DNA of 64,000 bases from CAUZIZ01 sp965219005 (GTDB taxonomy: Bacteria > Acidobacteriota > UBA6911 > RPQK01 > JAJDTT01): the NCBI GenBank assembly GCA_965219005.1, contig CBDCMS010000004.1, positions 2,418,001 through 2,482,000 of the forward strand, in the 5' to 3' direction. The notes beneath the pieces were generated by a model. The model had not been told where the DNA came from and searched no databases. It saw nothing but the letters and a program-made list of their open reading frames with translations. The first letter of the stretch is position 1. Every line of letters begins with the position of its first letter. The position numbers and the translations under genes were made by a program. Shown piece by piece: positions 27,119 to 36,557 of this stretch.

Positions 27119-28213
27119 ATGCAGATGGGGATCGCGCTGGCGGCGGCTATCATGTTGGTCAACTCGGCCTGGGCCGAGCCGCCGAGTATCAGCTGGTCCT
27201 TCGGACCCGTATTGCCGGTTGCGCAGACCGCTCTCGGGACCACACTGGTGGATGGCAGCATCGTCGTCGTTGGTGGGACCACTTGGGTCGAGGCCCAGGA
27301 CGGATCCACCAGCAAGACTTGGTTCAATCACGTCTATCGTCTGGATATCGAAGCGATGCAGTGGAGTCGGCTTCCCGACTACCCTCTGCCGATCGGATAC
27401 GCATTCACGGTTGGCCTGGGCGGGAAGCTCTTCGTCATCGGTGGTCGAAGCGAGAAGCGGGGTTACGCGAAGACGTTCGTGCTCGACCTGGGACAACAGA
27501 ACCCGAAGTGGACGTCTTCCGCTCCATTACCCAAACCCCGTTGGGGAGATCAGGGAGGCTCCGTCGATGGTGTGATCTACATCGTCGCTGGAACCCAAGG
27601 AGATCTCTCGAAAGAAGGAGGTGTTAGTCCCGCCTTTGATCTGCTGGCGCTGGATACGCGCGATCCGACCCAGGGATGGCGCCGAATAGCCAGCTTGAAG
27701 CCAGGTCCAACCCCTCATATAGAGTGGCGGGCAGGCGGGGTGAGCAACCGGAAACTCTACCTTTTCGGGGGTCTGAAAGCTCCCGATCCCCGCTCGTCCG
27801 AGGGTTCGTTCGTGCGAGCCTGGCACAACTTCGAACCCTGGATTCCGCAGACAAAGACGATTGCTTTCGATATTGAGAGCGGTCAATGGGAAGCCATCAA
27901 GCCGCTTCCCATTTCACTTGGATCATCCAGTTGCATTGCTGTAGGTGACGATCGCCTCCTCATCACGGGGGGTATCGAGCTGGCCATCCCCAGGGAGCGG
28001 ACGCCCGATGACCGAACTCGCGCCTTCTTTTCCAACCGAAGTCTGCTCTATGATGTGAAGAAGAACCGCTACCAGACCTTGAACTCCCTACCCCTGGCAG
28101 TAGCGGATCACGGCAGCGTCTATGTCCAGGGACGGCTCTATGTTATCGGCGGAGAGGATTCGGGTTACAAAACACGAACCGATTTTGTTCAGATCGGTCG
28201 GTTCCATCCATAG
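27119..28213 (+). CDS. Exported kelch-repeat protein, NanM-like
   Basis: The product has 364 residues with a Sec signal peptide (IALAAAIMLVNSAWAEP). GGAGG about nine bases upstream supports the start. Kelch blades recur with the typical double glycine (SIVVVGGTTWVEA, KLFVIGGRSEKRG, KLYLFGGLKAPDP, RLLITGGIELAIP, RLYVIGGEDSGYK). Size, export signal and propeller type match N-acetylneuraminate mutarotase (NanM, about 370 residues), which converts alpha- to beta-sialic acid after sialidase release. It lies between sialidase-family genes on both sides. The NanM assignment is inference from architecture and context; galactose-oxidase-like or other kelch roles remain possible. Confidence 0.8.
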   Translation: MQMGIALAAAIMLVNSAWAEPPSISWSFGPVLPVAQTALGTTLVDGSIVVVGGTTWVEAQDGSTSKTWFNHVYRLDIEAMQWSRLPDYPLPIGYAFTVGLGGKLFVIGGRSEKRGYAKTFVLDLGQQNPKWTSSAPLPKPRWGDQGGSVDGVIYIVAGTQGDLSKEGGVSPAFDLLALDTRDPTQGWRRIASLKPGPTPHIEWRAGGVSNRKLYLFGGLKAPDPRSSEGSFVRAWHNFEPWIPQTKTIAFDIESGQWEAIKPLPISLGSSSCIAVGDDRLLITGGIELAIPRERTPDDRTRAFFSNRSLLYDVKKNRYQTLNSLPLAVADHGSVYVQGRLYVIGGEDSGYKTRTDFVQIGRFHP

Positions 28214-28285
28214 TTGTTGACGGTTGGAATCGCGCTGGAAATGATCGCGATAGACTAAGTGATTATCAATCAAAGGAGACATCAA

Positions 28286-29572
28286 ATGACCCATTCCAGG
28301 ATTGCTTTGCGCCCCCCCCTGCTGTTCATCGTATTGCTAGCCTGCACCTTCTCAGGAGCCGATTTGTGGGAGGCTCGAGCTGAGAAGCAGGAGCCGTTTT
28401 TCGACGAGGTCACTCTCTTCACGGGTGGCGAGCACGGTTACGTCTGCTTTCGGATCCCAGCCATTGCGGTTAGCACGAAGGGAACCATCCTGGCTCTCAG
28501 TGAGGCTAGAAAGAATGACTGCAGAGACTGGGACGTCACTGACCTGGTGCTCAGGCGAAGCTTCGATAACGGCAAGACCTGGACCGACATGGAAGTTATC
28601 GCCACCGAAGGCCTGGAGAGTGTCAATCAGCCTTGCCCGGTAGTCGATCACACAACCGGCACCATCTGGATGCCTTTCTGCAAGAACAACCGTCGTGTCT
28701 TCATGATGAAGAGCACGGATGATGGTGCCAGCTGGTCCACGCCTGTGGACATCACCGACGATGTAGCGGACCCGGGCTGGAGCTACGTCGGTACCGGTCC
28801 AGGGCATGGCATTCAGCTGAAGAGCGGCAGGCTGGTGGTGCCCAGTTGGACCGACGTCACGCCTGCGCCCATGCCGTGGGCCCGCGACCTGGGACCTGAG
28901 TCCAGGAAGATGCTCGACCTGATTTTCCGACTGGCCCTCCCCATCATCTGGAGTCCCCATTGGATCGGACAGAACGTCCAGTCCTCCTACATGATTTATA
29001 GCGACGATCATGGAGCCACCTGGAAGAGAGGAAAAATAGCAACCGAGAACATGTCTGACGAGTGCGAGGTCGTTGAGACCGCCGATGGTTCGCTCTATAT
29101 GAACGCTCGCAGTCGCCACGACACGCATCGGCGTGCCTATGCCTGGAGTCGCGACGGAGGAGAAACCTGGTCAGATGTGAAGAACGACGAGACGCTCCCG
29201 GAACCGTCCTGCCAGGGCGGTCTGGTCCGCTTTACGGATCAGACTCGATTTCAGAAGAATCGCGTGTTGCTCTCTCATCCCTTCAGCACCACCGAGCGAT
29301 CGCGAATGACGGTGAGCCTGAGCTATGACGAGTGCCGTACCTGGCCCGTAAACAAGTTGATCTACGAGGGGCCGGGCGAGTACTCTGATCTTGCGATCGC
29401 CCAAGACATGACGGCTCTTCTGATCTACGGGAAGGATACCCGTCGCGAAACCGCTCAAGGCCCGCAACAGGTTCCAGGCTACGGATACGTCATGAAGACC
29501 AAGGTTGTGGTTGCTCGCTTCAATGTCGAATGGCTCACCGATGGAGCCGACAGTCTTCAAAAGAAGCCCTAG
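28286..29572 (+). CDS. Sialidase-family (GH33-like) exported protein
   Basis: The product has 428 residues. ATG 28286 is preceded by AGGAG, and a signal peptide follows (PPLLFIVLLACTFSGA). The FRIPA arginine motif is at about residue 56, and SEARKNDCRDWDVTDLVLRR carries the acidic cluster. Asp boxes are SFDNGKTW, STDDGASW, SDDHGATW and SRDGGETW, while a fifth reads SYDECRTW with Cys in place of Gly. It is closely related over its full length to the lipoprotein at 21971-23260 (shared C-terminal WLTDGADSLQKK), so the pair arose by duplication, but this copy probably has a cleaved signal. It is followed 7 bp later by the PPC-domain gene. Confidence 0.89.
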   Translation: MTHSRIALRPPLLFIVLLACTFSGADLWEARAEKQEPFFDEVTLFTGGEHGYVCFRIPAIAVSTKGTILALSEARKNDCRDWDVTDLVLRRSFDNGKTWTDMEVIATEGLESVNQPCPVVDHTTGTIWMPFCKNNRRVFMMKSTDDGASWSTPVDITDDVADPGWSYVGTGPGHGIQLKSGRLVVPSWTDVTPAPMPWARDLGPESRKMLDLIFRLALPIIWSPHWIGQNVQSSYMIYSDDHGATWKRGKIATENMSDECEVVETADGSLYMNARSRHDTHRRAYAWSRDGGETWSDVKNDETLPEPSCQGGLVRFTDQTRFQKNRVLLSHPFSTTERSRMTVSLSYDECRTWPVNKLIYEGPGEYSDLAIAQDMTALLIYGKDTRRETAQGPQQVPGYGYVMKTKVVVARFNVEWLTDGADSLQKKP

Positions 29573-29579
29573 TGAGTGA

Positions 29580-32069
29580 ATGATGAAGAAGATCCTGAGA
29601 TCTCAACAGAGCGCACGGTGGATCCTAAGATCTCTTGTTGTACTGTTTACGGCACTCTCCTGGGCCAAGCTGCTGGCGGGTAGCCCCTATCTCGACGAGA
29701 TGCGTCCCCGGGGGGCACAGCAGGGAAAATCCTTCACGCTGACCCTCACGGGCCGCAACCTGGGAGAGAGTACGAGAATCGTTTCACAGCTTCCTGCTAC
29801 CTTCACGCCATTGACCTCACCCCAGAGAGGCGACTCGGAGACGACTCAGGAAAAGCTGCTTTTTCTGGTAGAGCTGGACTCTGAGGCCGATCCCCGTTTG
29901 TACCCGATTCGACTTGCCAGTCCTCGGGGGCTGTCAAACATCCTGCTGTTCAGTGTGGGTGTCTTTCCGGAGCGAATGGAGCAGGAAATGGGCTCGGATC
30001 GGAGCAACGACTCTCCCGAGACTAGCGAGCCGATTGATGTGCCGGGCACGGTCAACGGGACGCTGGCTGGTCCGGATCAGGATGTCTACCGGTTTGAGGC
30101 AAAGCATGGAGAGCGCTTCGTGATCGAGGTCGAGGCGCGCCGGGCGGGTTCCGCCCTGGATCCGGTAATCCGGGTCCTCGATGCCAACAAGCGGCAGCTT
30201 GACATGAACAATGATGCCCTCAGTCTGGGAGTCGACTGCCGTCTGAACGTCCTGTTCCCGTCAGACGGCCTCTATTACGTGGTCGTTCATGATGCCAAGT
30301 TCAGCCGCCAGGACGAGAACTTCTACCGGCTCAAGTTAGGCTCTTTCAGCTATGCAGAGGGTCTTTTTCCACTGGGCTGGAGAAGAGGAGAAAAGGCCTC
30401 GGTCCGTCTGCTGGGGGGGAATCTTACTGAACCCACAGAAGTCGAAGTGGACTTAAAGGGCGTCCAAGGTGATTTCGTAATGATCTCGGTTCCCGGTGCC
30501 CCCGGAGGGCTTCCCATCCCCTTTGCGGTCAGTGGCTTGCCCCAGGTTCTGGAGCGCCCGGACGAGAAACTGATGTCTCTGCAGCCGGCGACTGAGGTGC
30601 ACGGGCAGATCTCCATGCCAGGGGAGGTTGACCGCTACCGTCTGGCGGTCACTCCAGGAGAAGAGTGGCGACTCGAGCTGAAGGCTGCGGGGCTAGGGAC
30701 GTCTCGCCTCTTCGGCAGGCTGACCGTCTTTGATAAGAACCACAACAGGCTTGACTCGGCTGGGGATAAAGTCCCGAAGGGGGCCGATGGAGCCCTGATC
30801 GTCCACGGTCGAACGAGCCCGGATCCGTACCTCAACTTCAAGGTCCCTTCGGGAGTCCATGAGGTCGCCGTGACCGTGGAGGATCTGGTTGACCGAGGGG
30901 GGCCCCTCTTCGGCTATCGCCTCTCCGCCCAAAGGCAGGCCCCGGACTTTACCCTCGCGCTGGATACAGCCTATGTGAACGTGCCCGAAGGGGGCACCGC
31001 TTTGGTCGACGTCACCGCCCAACGGCGGGGGTATATGGGCCAGATTAGGCTCAGCTTCTCTGACGTCCCAAACGACCTGATCGTGGAAGGGGGCGCCATT
31101 CCTTCGGAGCTGGATGACGCGGACCGTCGATCTAGCGCAAGGAAGGGCGTTTTGACCCTGACCGCGCGACAGGGAGCCAAATTGGATCGGTCCGAGTTGA
31201 CCCTCATAGGCGAGGGAGTGCTGCCGGACGGGTCCGTCATCCGTCGTCGAGCGCCCGGTCCAGGATTGATCACTCAGATTCGTTCTGGAACGGGTATCCC
31301 CGACACAACTTTTCGCTATCTAGAAGAACGGTTCACGGCCCCGTGGTTGGGTTTCAGTCTGCCGCTGATGGTCACCAAGGAGATACCCGTCGAGTTAGTG
31401 GTTGAGGGACCTCGCCAGGTCCAGCTAGTGCAGGGTATGACCTACGCGCTGAAATGGCAATTCCTATCCAGAGACCCCGGCATCCAGCCCCCGCTCCAGG
31501 TAGAAACCAAGAGTTATGGCGCCTCCGAGGTGAACGTGAGAATCCCTGAGACCGACGCCGAAAACAAGGAAACCGGAGTGGTGTACGTGGACACGACGAT
31601 GGGCACCAAAGTCGGGAAGTTCAATCTGGTAGCGTCTGGTGAAGTGGAGATTCAAGGCAGCAAGCACACGATCTACTCGCCGGCCACCACGATTGAGGTA
31701 GCGCAAGGCTACAGGATCATACCCTCACCGGAGGGCGTGATTCTGCGCCCCGGGAGCCGAGCCGAGTTGGTGGGAAAACTGGAACGCAACCCGCTGTTCA
31801 GCCAGGTGGTTACTATCAAGCCTGAAGATTTTCCTCTCGGAGTCTTTTGCCAGTCGACGCAGGTCTTGGGTAATGAAGTCGAGTTTCGGGTCCCCTGCGA
31901 GGCAAGTGAATCGGTTGAACCCGGGGAGTTCAGCATCGAACTGACTTCCTCTTCGACCCTTGCAGGAAGAGATGAGGCACAGGTTCCCTATGCGATTCCC
32001 CCCGTTTCGGCCCGGCTGGTCGTGCCCGTCTCGAATGAGCCTGAACAGGCGCTCAAGTCAGAGCGGTAA
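29580..32069 (+). CDS. Large exported protein with PPC-like domains
   Basis: The product has 829 residues with an N-terminal signal (SLVVLFTALSWAKLLAG). An IPT/TIG-like start (LDEMRPRGAQQGKSFTLTLT) is followed by pre-peptidase C-terminal (PPC) type jelly-roll units. One unit is around residues 155-250 (GTLAGPDQDVYRFEAKHGER and GLYYVVVHDAKFSRQDENFY) and another around 340-460. More Ig-like beta domains make up the rest. Such proteins are common in Planctomycetota and Acidobacteriota as extracellular binding or adhesion proteins, and no catalytic domain is recognised. It starts 7 bp after a sialidase gene on the same strand, so the two probably form an operon. Consecutive ATGs leave the start uncertain by one codon. 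Confidence 0.83.
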   Translation: MMKKILRSQQSARWILRSLVVLFTALSWAKLLAGSPYLDEMRPRGAQQGKSFTLTLTGRNLGESTRIVSQLPATFTPLTSPQRGDSETTQEKLLFLVELDSEADPRLYPIRLASPRGLSNILLFSVGVFPERMEQEMGSDRSNDSPETSEPIDVPGTVNGTLAGPDQDVYRFEAKHGERFVIEVEARRAGSALDPVIRVLDANKRQLDMNNDALSLGVDCRLNVLFPSDGLYYVVVHDAKFSRQDENFYRLKLGSFSYAEGLFPLGWRRGEKASVRLLGGNLTEPTEVEVDLKGVQGDFVMISVPGAPGGLPIPFAVSGLPQVLERPDEKLMSLQPATEVHGQISMPGEVDRYRLAVTPGEEWRLELKAAGLGTSRLFGRLTVFDKNHNRLDSAGDKVPKGADGALIVHGRTSPDPYLNFKVPSGVHEVAVTVEDLVDRGGPLFGYRLSAQRQAPDFTLALDTAYVNVPEGGTALVDVTAQRRGYMGQIRLSFSDVPNDLIVEGGAIPSELDDADRRSSARKGVLTLTARQGAKLDRSELTLIGEGVLPDGSVIRRRAPGPGLITQIRSGTGIPDTTFRYLEERFTAPWLGFSLPLMVTKEIPVELVVEGPRQVQLVQGMTYALKWQFLSRDPGIQPPLQVETKSYGASEVNVRIPETDAENKETGVVYVDTTMGTKVGKFNLVASGEVEIQGSKHTIYSPATTIEVAQGYRIIPSPEGVILRPGSRAELVGKLERNPLFSQVVTIKPEDFPLGVFCQSTQVLGNEVEFRVPCEASESVEPGEFSIELTSSSTLAGRDEAQVPYAIPPVSARLVVPVSNEPEQALKSER

Positions 32070-32243
32070 GATCAGCCGATCAGATACTCTGCCCGGGGAC
32101 CCCGAGGATTGTGCTGTTGTCCGCTCTCTCCTCGGAACTTGGCCTCCTCTTGCAAGCTTTTCAAGCCGTGCGCGGCTCTGTTGCCTTCAGCTGTTTCCGG
32201 TACTGTTCACTACTCACTGTTTTTCACTGTTCACTGATTCGCG
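32070..32243. other. 174-bp convergent gap with short direct repeats
   Basis: The gap lies between the ends of the PPC gene and the minus-strand sialidase. Near its right end, CTGTTCACT, CTCACTGTTTTTCACTG and TTCACTG units repeat (about 32203-32236). No hairpin with a T run is clear, and no gene is seen. Confidence 0.45.
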
Positions 32244-33866
32244 TTAAGACTGCGGCTCCTTCTTCGTCAACAGCTCCTGCAGGGAGAACTTCTCGAATAC
32301 CAGGTCGGACTGGCTGCCTTCATAGACGATGCCGATGTGGCTGTCGTCTACGCGGCTGATGCTCGGATACCCACGCCCAAGTCCTTCGTCCAACAGGATC
32401 CGGTACTCTGCTGGCCAGGACTCGCCCTCATCGAAGCTGATCTGGAGGGTGTGGTGGGTGCGACCCTTCTTGGTGTGCGGATTGGCAAAGAGCAGGATGT
32501 TCTTCGGTTGTCCCTCCTCCTCGTATTCGAATCGATACAAACTGGCGTTGCAGTTCGGCTCGATCAAGGTGTGATCCGTGGAGTGGGGGCTCCAGGTCTG
32601 CCCCAAATCCTGGGTGACGTAGACGGCACGATAGGGTTTCGAGTTGTCAATATTACGCATGTTCAGCATGAGGGACCCATCGCTGAGTTGGACCGCCTGG
32701 CACTCGTTGCCGCCGCTAAAGGCGTGGTTGCTGAGCGTCCAGGTTGCCCCGTGATCGCGGCTGTACATGATGTTGGAGAAGGGATAGCCATTTTCATCCC
32801 TTCCCTGACTGGGCATCACCAGAGTACCGTCTCGCAGTGTAATGCCCTGGTTGGGTGCCGGGGCGAAAAGCCACCATTCAGGCTTCTTGAGTTTGCGGGT
32901 GAGATTCTCTGGCTTGCTCCAGGTCAGGCCATCGTCCTTCGAGCGCACCATCAGGAACTGAGCGCTCTTGCCGATCTCGTATCCGGGTTCCGAGCCGTCG
33001 TCCACCCACTGATGCTTGCCGAGTTTGCCCCACATCCAGACGGCGGCACAGAAGATCTCTCCGGTCTCCTGATCCACTACGATCCCGGGGTCGCTGACGC
33101 CGTTTTCTTCCGGTGGCAGATCCCCATACTCCCCCATGTCCATGATCACGCGCTGGGGCTCCCAGGTGCGTCCACCATCGGTGCTGCGGCTGAGTCCGAT
33201 GTCGATGTCTTCCTGCAGGTCGCGGGACTTGCGGTGGCGCATATCGTAGACACTGAGGAGTGTTCCTTTGGGTGTGGTCGCCAGGGCGGGGATGCGATAG
33301 GTGTGGACTCCGTCATCCATGTGCTGTCTGAGGGCCACCCCAACTCGCTTGCGGATTCCTGGCGTGTCGTCTTCTGCGGGTGCGAGTTCACCGGCCGATG
33401 TTCCGACCGAGGTGCAGACAGCACCCACCCGGTGGGACAGATCCGCCGTTGGACTCAGCTTGCAGGACAGCCAGAAGACATTGGTCCCAGCACTCAGCAT
33501 CTGATCTCCTTCGAAGGTCAGCTGCTGGGAGGGCTTCAGCGGAGTCCCGAAAGAGGTTGCGGTTGCGAACTCGCGTTCTGTTCCGGAGTAGAACAGCTGA
33601 ACGGATTCGACTTCCTTGATATCGTCGGTCCCGCTCAGCGTAAAGGTGAAGGACTGCGCCTGGACTCCCTCCTGATCCGCCTGGACGATCACCTGGATCA
33701 GCGCATTATGTTCCTTCCGAATCAGGACGGGGTGAACGCGCTGTGTCGTCGAGACCTGTATGCCCTCAGGCCGAGTGGTGCACGACAGGTTGATCAATAG
33801 GATCAAACTGCAGGTCATCAGACCCAGAGAGAACAGGCCAAAGGAACATCTGATGGGATTAATCAT
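32244..33866 (-). CDS. GH33 exo-alpha-sialidase with N-terminal BNR-associated domain, lipoprotein
   Basis: The product has 540 residues from ATG 33866, which has AGGAG about 10 bases upstream; the open frame to 33962 lacks such support. A lipoprotein signal ends in NLSC (Cys 29). Residues 40-170 form a BNR-associated N-terminal beta domain known from bacterial sialidases. The catalytic domain begins with HTYRIPAL (Arg about 191), then SVYDMRHRKSRDLQEDIDIG with the acidic residues. Asp boxes are STDGGRTW, SKDDGLTW, SRDHGATW and SFDEGESW. Of the four sialidase-fold proteins here, this is the best match to a true exo-alpha-sialidase that releases terminal sialic acids. It is divergent from the SDR at 33977. 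Confidence 0.92.
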   Translation of the reverse strand: MINPIRCSFGLFSLGLMTCSLILLINLSCTTRPEGIQVSTTQRVHPVLIRKEHNALIQVIVQADQEGVQAQSFTFTLSGTDDIKEVESVQLFYSGTEREFATATSFGTPLKPSQQLTFEGDQMLSAGTNVFWLSCKLSPTADLSHRVGAVCTSVGTSAGELAPAEDDTPGIRKRVGVALRQHMDDGVHTYRIPALATTPKGTLLSVYDMRHRKSRDLQEDIDIGLSRSTDGGRTWEPQRVIMDMGEYGDLPPEENGVSDPGIVVDQETGEIFCAAVWMWGKLGKHQWVDDGSEPGYEIGKSAQFLMVRSKDDGLTWSKPENLTRKLKKPEWWLFAPAPNQGITLRDGTLVMPSQGRDENGYPFSNIMYSRDHGATWTLSNHAFSGGNECQAVQLSDGSLMLNMRNIDNSKPYRAVYVTQDLGQTWSPHSTDHTLIEPNCNASLYRFEYEEEGQPKNILLFANPHTKKGRTHHTLQISFDEGESWPAEYRILLDEGLGRGYPSISRVDDSHIGIVYEGSQSDLVFEKFSLQELLTKKEPQS

Positions 33867-33976
33867 GCTGGAATCTCCTTGTGTCCATGTGATGTGGGAA
33901 GACCGTATGTTAGCATGTTTCCGTAATCGTCTTCGATACCTCGGTTCCAACCACCGCGACATCAGGAGCAGTTGAC

Positions 33977-34813
33977 ATGACCGAAGAGACGGACTTGAAC
34001 GGGCAGGTTGCCCTGGTCACCGGCGGAGGACGAGGAATCGGCCGCGCCCTGGCCCTGGGGCTGGCAGCGGCGGGCGCAGCGGTGGCCGTCAGCGCCAGGA
34101 CCGAAGCGCAGCTGGCTGAGACGGTGGAGCTGATCGCCGGGAGTGGTGGTCGTGCTGAGGCCTTCCCTGCAGACGTCTCTGATCGATCGGCGGTAGAGGA
34201 GATGGTGGCAGCGGTCGAGCGTGATCTCGGCCCCATCGACCTCCTGGTGAACAACGCGGGGGTGCCCGGTGCCCCTGGCCGCGATTGGGAGGCCGACCCG
34301 GACCTCTGGTGGCGAGTGATTGAGATCAATGTGCGGGGGCCGTTCCTCTGCTCCTGGGCGGTACTGCCGGGAATGATCAAGCGGCGGCGCGGCCGCATCG
34401 TCAACGTCTCGAGCAGTTCCGCCTATCAGTCCAATCCCTACCTGTCGTCCTATCCGGCTTCCAAGGCCGCGCTCACGAACATGAGCAGATCCCTGGCAGA
34501 TGCGACCAGGGAGTACGGAGTCAGTGTCTTTGCCTACTGTCCCGGACTGGTGAGAACGGAGATGACGGATTTCATGGAAGGATCACCAGAGCTGCCTGAA
34601 GTAGCCACTGCTACCATCCGAAAGGCATTCCAAACGGGCTTCTCCGTGCCCCCCGAGACCTCCTCGGAGGGACTTTTGTTTCTTGCCTCAGGTAAAGCGG
34701 ACGCGCTGACCGGGCGCCATCTGGATGTTCGCTGGGGCTTAGAAGAGATCGCCGCCCGAGCCGAGGAGATCGAACAGAAGGACCTGTATGTACTGACCCT
34801 TCCCCAGGAGTAG
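33977..34813 (+). CDS. Short-chain dehydrogenase/reductase
   Basis: The product has 278 residues, with AGGAG eight bases before the ATG. Classical SDR motifs are GGGRGIGRALA at the N-terminus, NNAGVPGAPG near residue 92, the catalytic serines in NVSSSSAYQ and YPASK near 158. The C-terminus departs from the usual DGG end and instead has LTGRHLDVRWGLEEIAARAE. The substrate is unknown. It is divergent from the true sialidase gene, across a 110-bp gap that must carry both promoters. Confidence 0.91.
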   Translation: MTEETDLNGQVALVTGGGRGIGRALALGLAAAGAAVAVSARTEAQLAETVELIAGSGGRAEAFPADVSDRSAVEEMVAAVERDLGPIDLLVNNAGVPGAPGRDWEADPDLWWRVIEINVRGPFLCSWAVLPGMIKRRRGRIVNVSSSSAYQSNPYLSSYPASKAALTNMSRSLADATREYGVSVFAYCPGLVRTEMTDFMEGSPELPEVATATIRKAFQTGFSVPPETSSEGLLFLASGKADALTGRHLDVRWGLEEIAARAEEIEQKDLYVLTLPQE

Positions 34814-34849
34814 TCCAGGCAGGAGCCAACCTGCCCGCTCTAGATCCCC

Positions 34850-35016
34850 CTTGCCGGTGCCCGTGCCTTTGCCCGGACTTCATCTATTGATCTGCATCAG
34901 GATCGCGACCAACGGGTCACATTGAGTCGACGGTAAGTTCGCATATCTTGTCGCTACTTACCGCGAGCGTGACGAGACAGAACACCAGAACGGGCAAAGG
35001 CAAGGGCACGGGCAAG
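34850..35016. repeat. MITE-like element with 26-bp terminal inverted repeats
   Basis: The arms at 34850-34875 and 34991-35016 are reverse complements at 24 of 26 positions. Inside lies a perfect 8-bp hairpin (CGGTAAGT at 34931-34938, ACTTACCG at 34956-34963). There is no open frame. It sits between the convergent ends of the SDR and MFS genes. It could be a non-autonomous transposable element or a large bidirectional terminator. Confidence 0.65.
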
Positions 35017-35032
35017 AAGAGGGCGCCAAACA

Positions 35033-36376
35033 CTAGCCGCGGGCGGCACTCTGGCCACTCGGTGTCTGGTAGTCGTGAGGCAATAGGTACTTAATGCTGA
35101 ACCACATGACACCCACTGACAGTATCGGAGCCACACCAATCGATGCCAGGATCTGGTCCAGACCCACCCCGGAGTCAGCAACGCGGCCAATAATCGGGTC
35201 TCCCCAGGATCCAAAGACCCCCGATGACAGGTTCAGCAATCCAATCGCGGTGGCCCGGGCCTTGGGATCCACGATTTCGAAAGTGCAGGTCCACAGGTTG
35301 GCCTGATACATCCCTACGCCAAAACCGAGAACGAGCATCGCCGCCGCCATCACGGTCTGCGATTCCGTGGTCGCGATGACAATAAGTGCGGGTCCACAGC
35401 CGATCAACCCGATCAACTGCACTATTGTTCGGCCGGTCTGTGATCGAACGGCCCAGTTGTCTGCCCACTTTCCACCGCAAAAGAGGCCGAGGACGGTGGC
35501 CGATTGAATCCAGATGGTCGCCTGGAGACCGGCGTCGGCTAGACTCAACCCGAAGTGATCGGTCAGATACCGCGGAAGCCAGTACTGCACTGCGCTGATG
35601 ACTACCCCTGTACTCACGAAGACGAAAGCGATCGCCCGATAGGTGGGGATCCGAAGGACCGAACCCACCGCCTGCCAGCGGCCCATCTCGGTCTTACCAT
35701 CGTCGACTTCATCCCCTCGATCTGTCCTCCGAGGCTCTCTGAAGAAGATCAATAGAACCAGAGCGACCACTCCTCCCACAGCGGCAAACAGAAAGAACGA
35801 CATACGCCATCCGGCCACCTCCAGGTCAGGCGAATCTGAGAAGAAGGCCGGGACGTTCCAGACCGCTTTGTCAGCCACCATTCCACCCAGCCAGCCCGCC
35901 ACCACCAGCGAGAAGTTGTACGAGACCAGGTAGATCCCAACTGCCGTCGAGCGAGTTCGCGGAGTGAAGCAATCGGCAATCACGCTGGCGATGGCAGGAA
36001 CACTGGGTGACTGCGCCAGCGCCAGCAAAATGCGGAGTGCCAGCAAGCTTTCGAAGCTTCGAGCCAGCCCCATTAGTCCCAACGCGACCGTGCTCGCGAC
36101 CAGACTGACGAGGAGTACTGTTCGCCGCCGATAGCGGTCTCCTAGATATCCCACCCAGAGCTGAGCCAGGCAGTAGGGGAGCACGAATCCCCATCGCAGG
36201 AGACCCAATTGGAACTGGTCCAGCGCCAGATCATCCTGCAGCGGGGGTTGAAAATAGTTGATCAGGTTGCGATGCACATAGAGGGCAAAGTAGTTCAACG
36301 AGACGAGCGTCAGAAGGAGCCACCGGTCCGGCGTGCCCCGGCTCCCCTCAGATCCCAATCCTGCCCGCTCTTGCAC
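35033..36376 (-). CDS. MFS transporter
   Basis: The product has 447 residues with 12 predicted hydrophobic segments in two halves. The loop 2-3 motif appears as GYLGDRYRRRTVLL near residue 80, a strong major-facilitator signature. The central loop is highly charged (REPRRTDRGDEVDDGKTEMG). The start is GTG at 36376 with GAGAGGG four bases upstream. The family imports or exports small solutes by proton coupling. The anion:cation or hexuronate/phthalate-like subgroup is a guess from the fold, and the substrate is not known. The position beside sialidase and sugar-oxidoreductase genes makes a sugar acid plausible. Confidence 0.9.
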   Translation of the reverse strand: MQERAGLGSEGSRGTPDRWLLLTLVSLNYFALYVHRNLINYFQPPLQDDLALDQFQLGLLRWGFVLPYCLAQLWVGYLGDRYRRRTVLLVSLVASTVALGLMGLARSFESLLALRILLALAQSPSVPAIASVIADCFTPRTRSTAVGIYLVSYNFSLVVAGWLGGMVADKAVWNVPAFFSDSPDLEVAGWRMSFFLFAAVGGVVALVLLIFFREPRRTDRGDEVDDGKTEMGRWQAVGSVLRIPTYRAIAFVFVSTGVVISAVQYWLPRYLTDHFGLSLADAGLQATIWIQSATVLGLFCGGKWADNWAVRSQTGRTIVQLIGLIGCGPALIVIATTESQTVMAAAMLVLGFGVGMYQANLWTCTFEIVDPKARATAIGLLNLSSGVFGSWGDPIIGRVADSGVGLDQILASIGVAPILSVGVMWFSIKYLLPHDYQTPSGQSAARG

Positions 36377-36557
36377 AGTGCCCTCTCAATCCAACCAATC
36401 TGTCAGGGTCTTGCTAACTGTAGAGGAAATTCGGAGAATGGTCGAGGTTCCTGTCCAGCTCAAGTAAATCCAGAGGCGATACGGGAAACGCGTCCACGTT
36501 ATTTTTTCTTACCACAAAGGAACGACGAGCACGACACTTATCTTGGAGGATCTGAAC

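Noticed and set aside
32337..33800. A 487-codon plus-strand frame opposite the GH33 sialidase
   Set aside because: The composition mirrors the sialidase codons; the minus strand has Asp boxes, a lipoprotein signal and a ribosome site.
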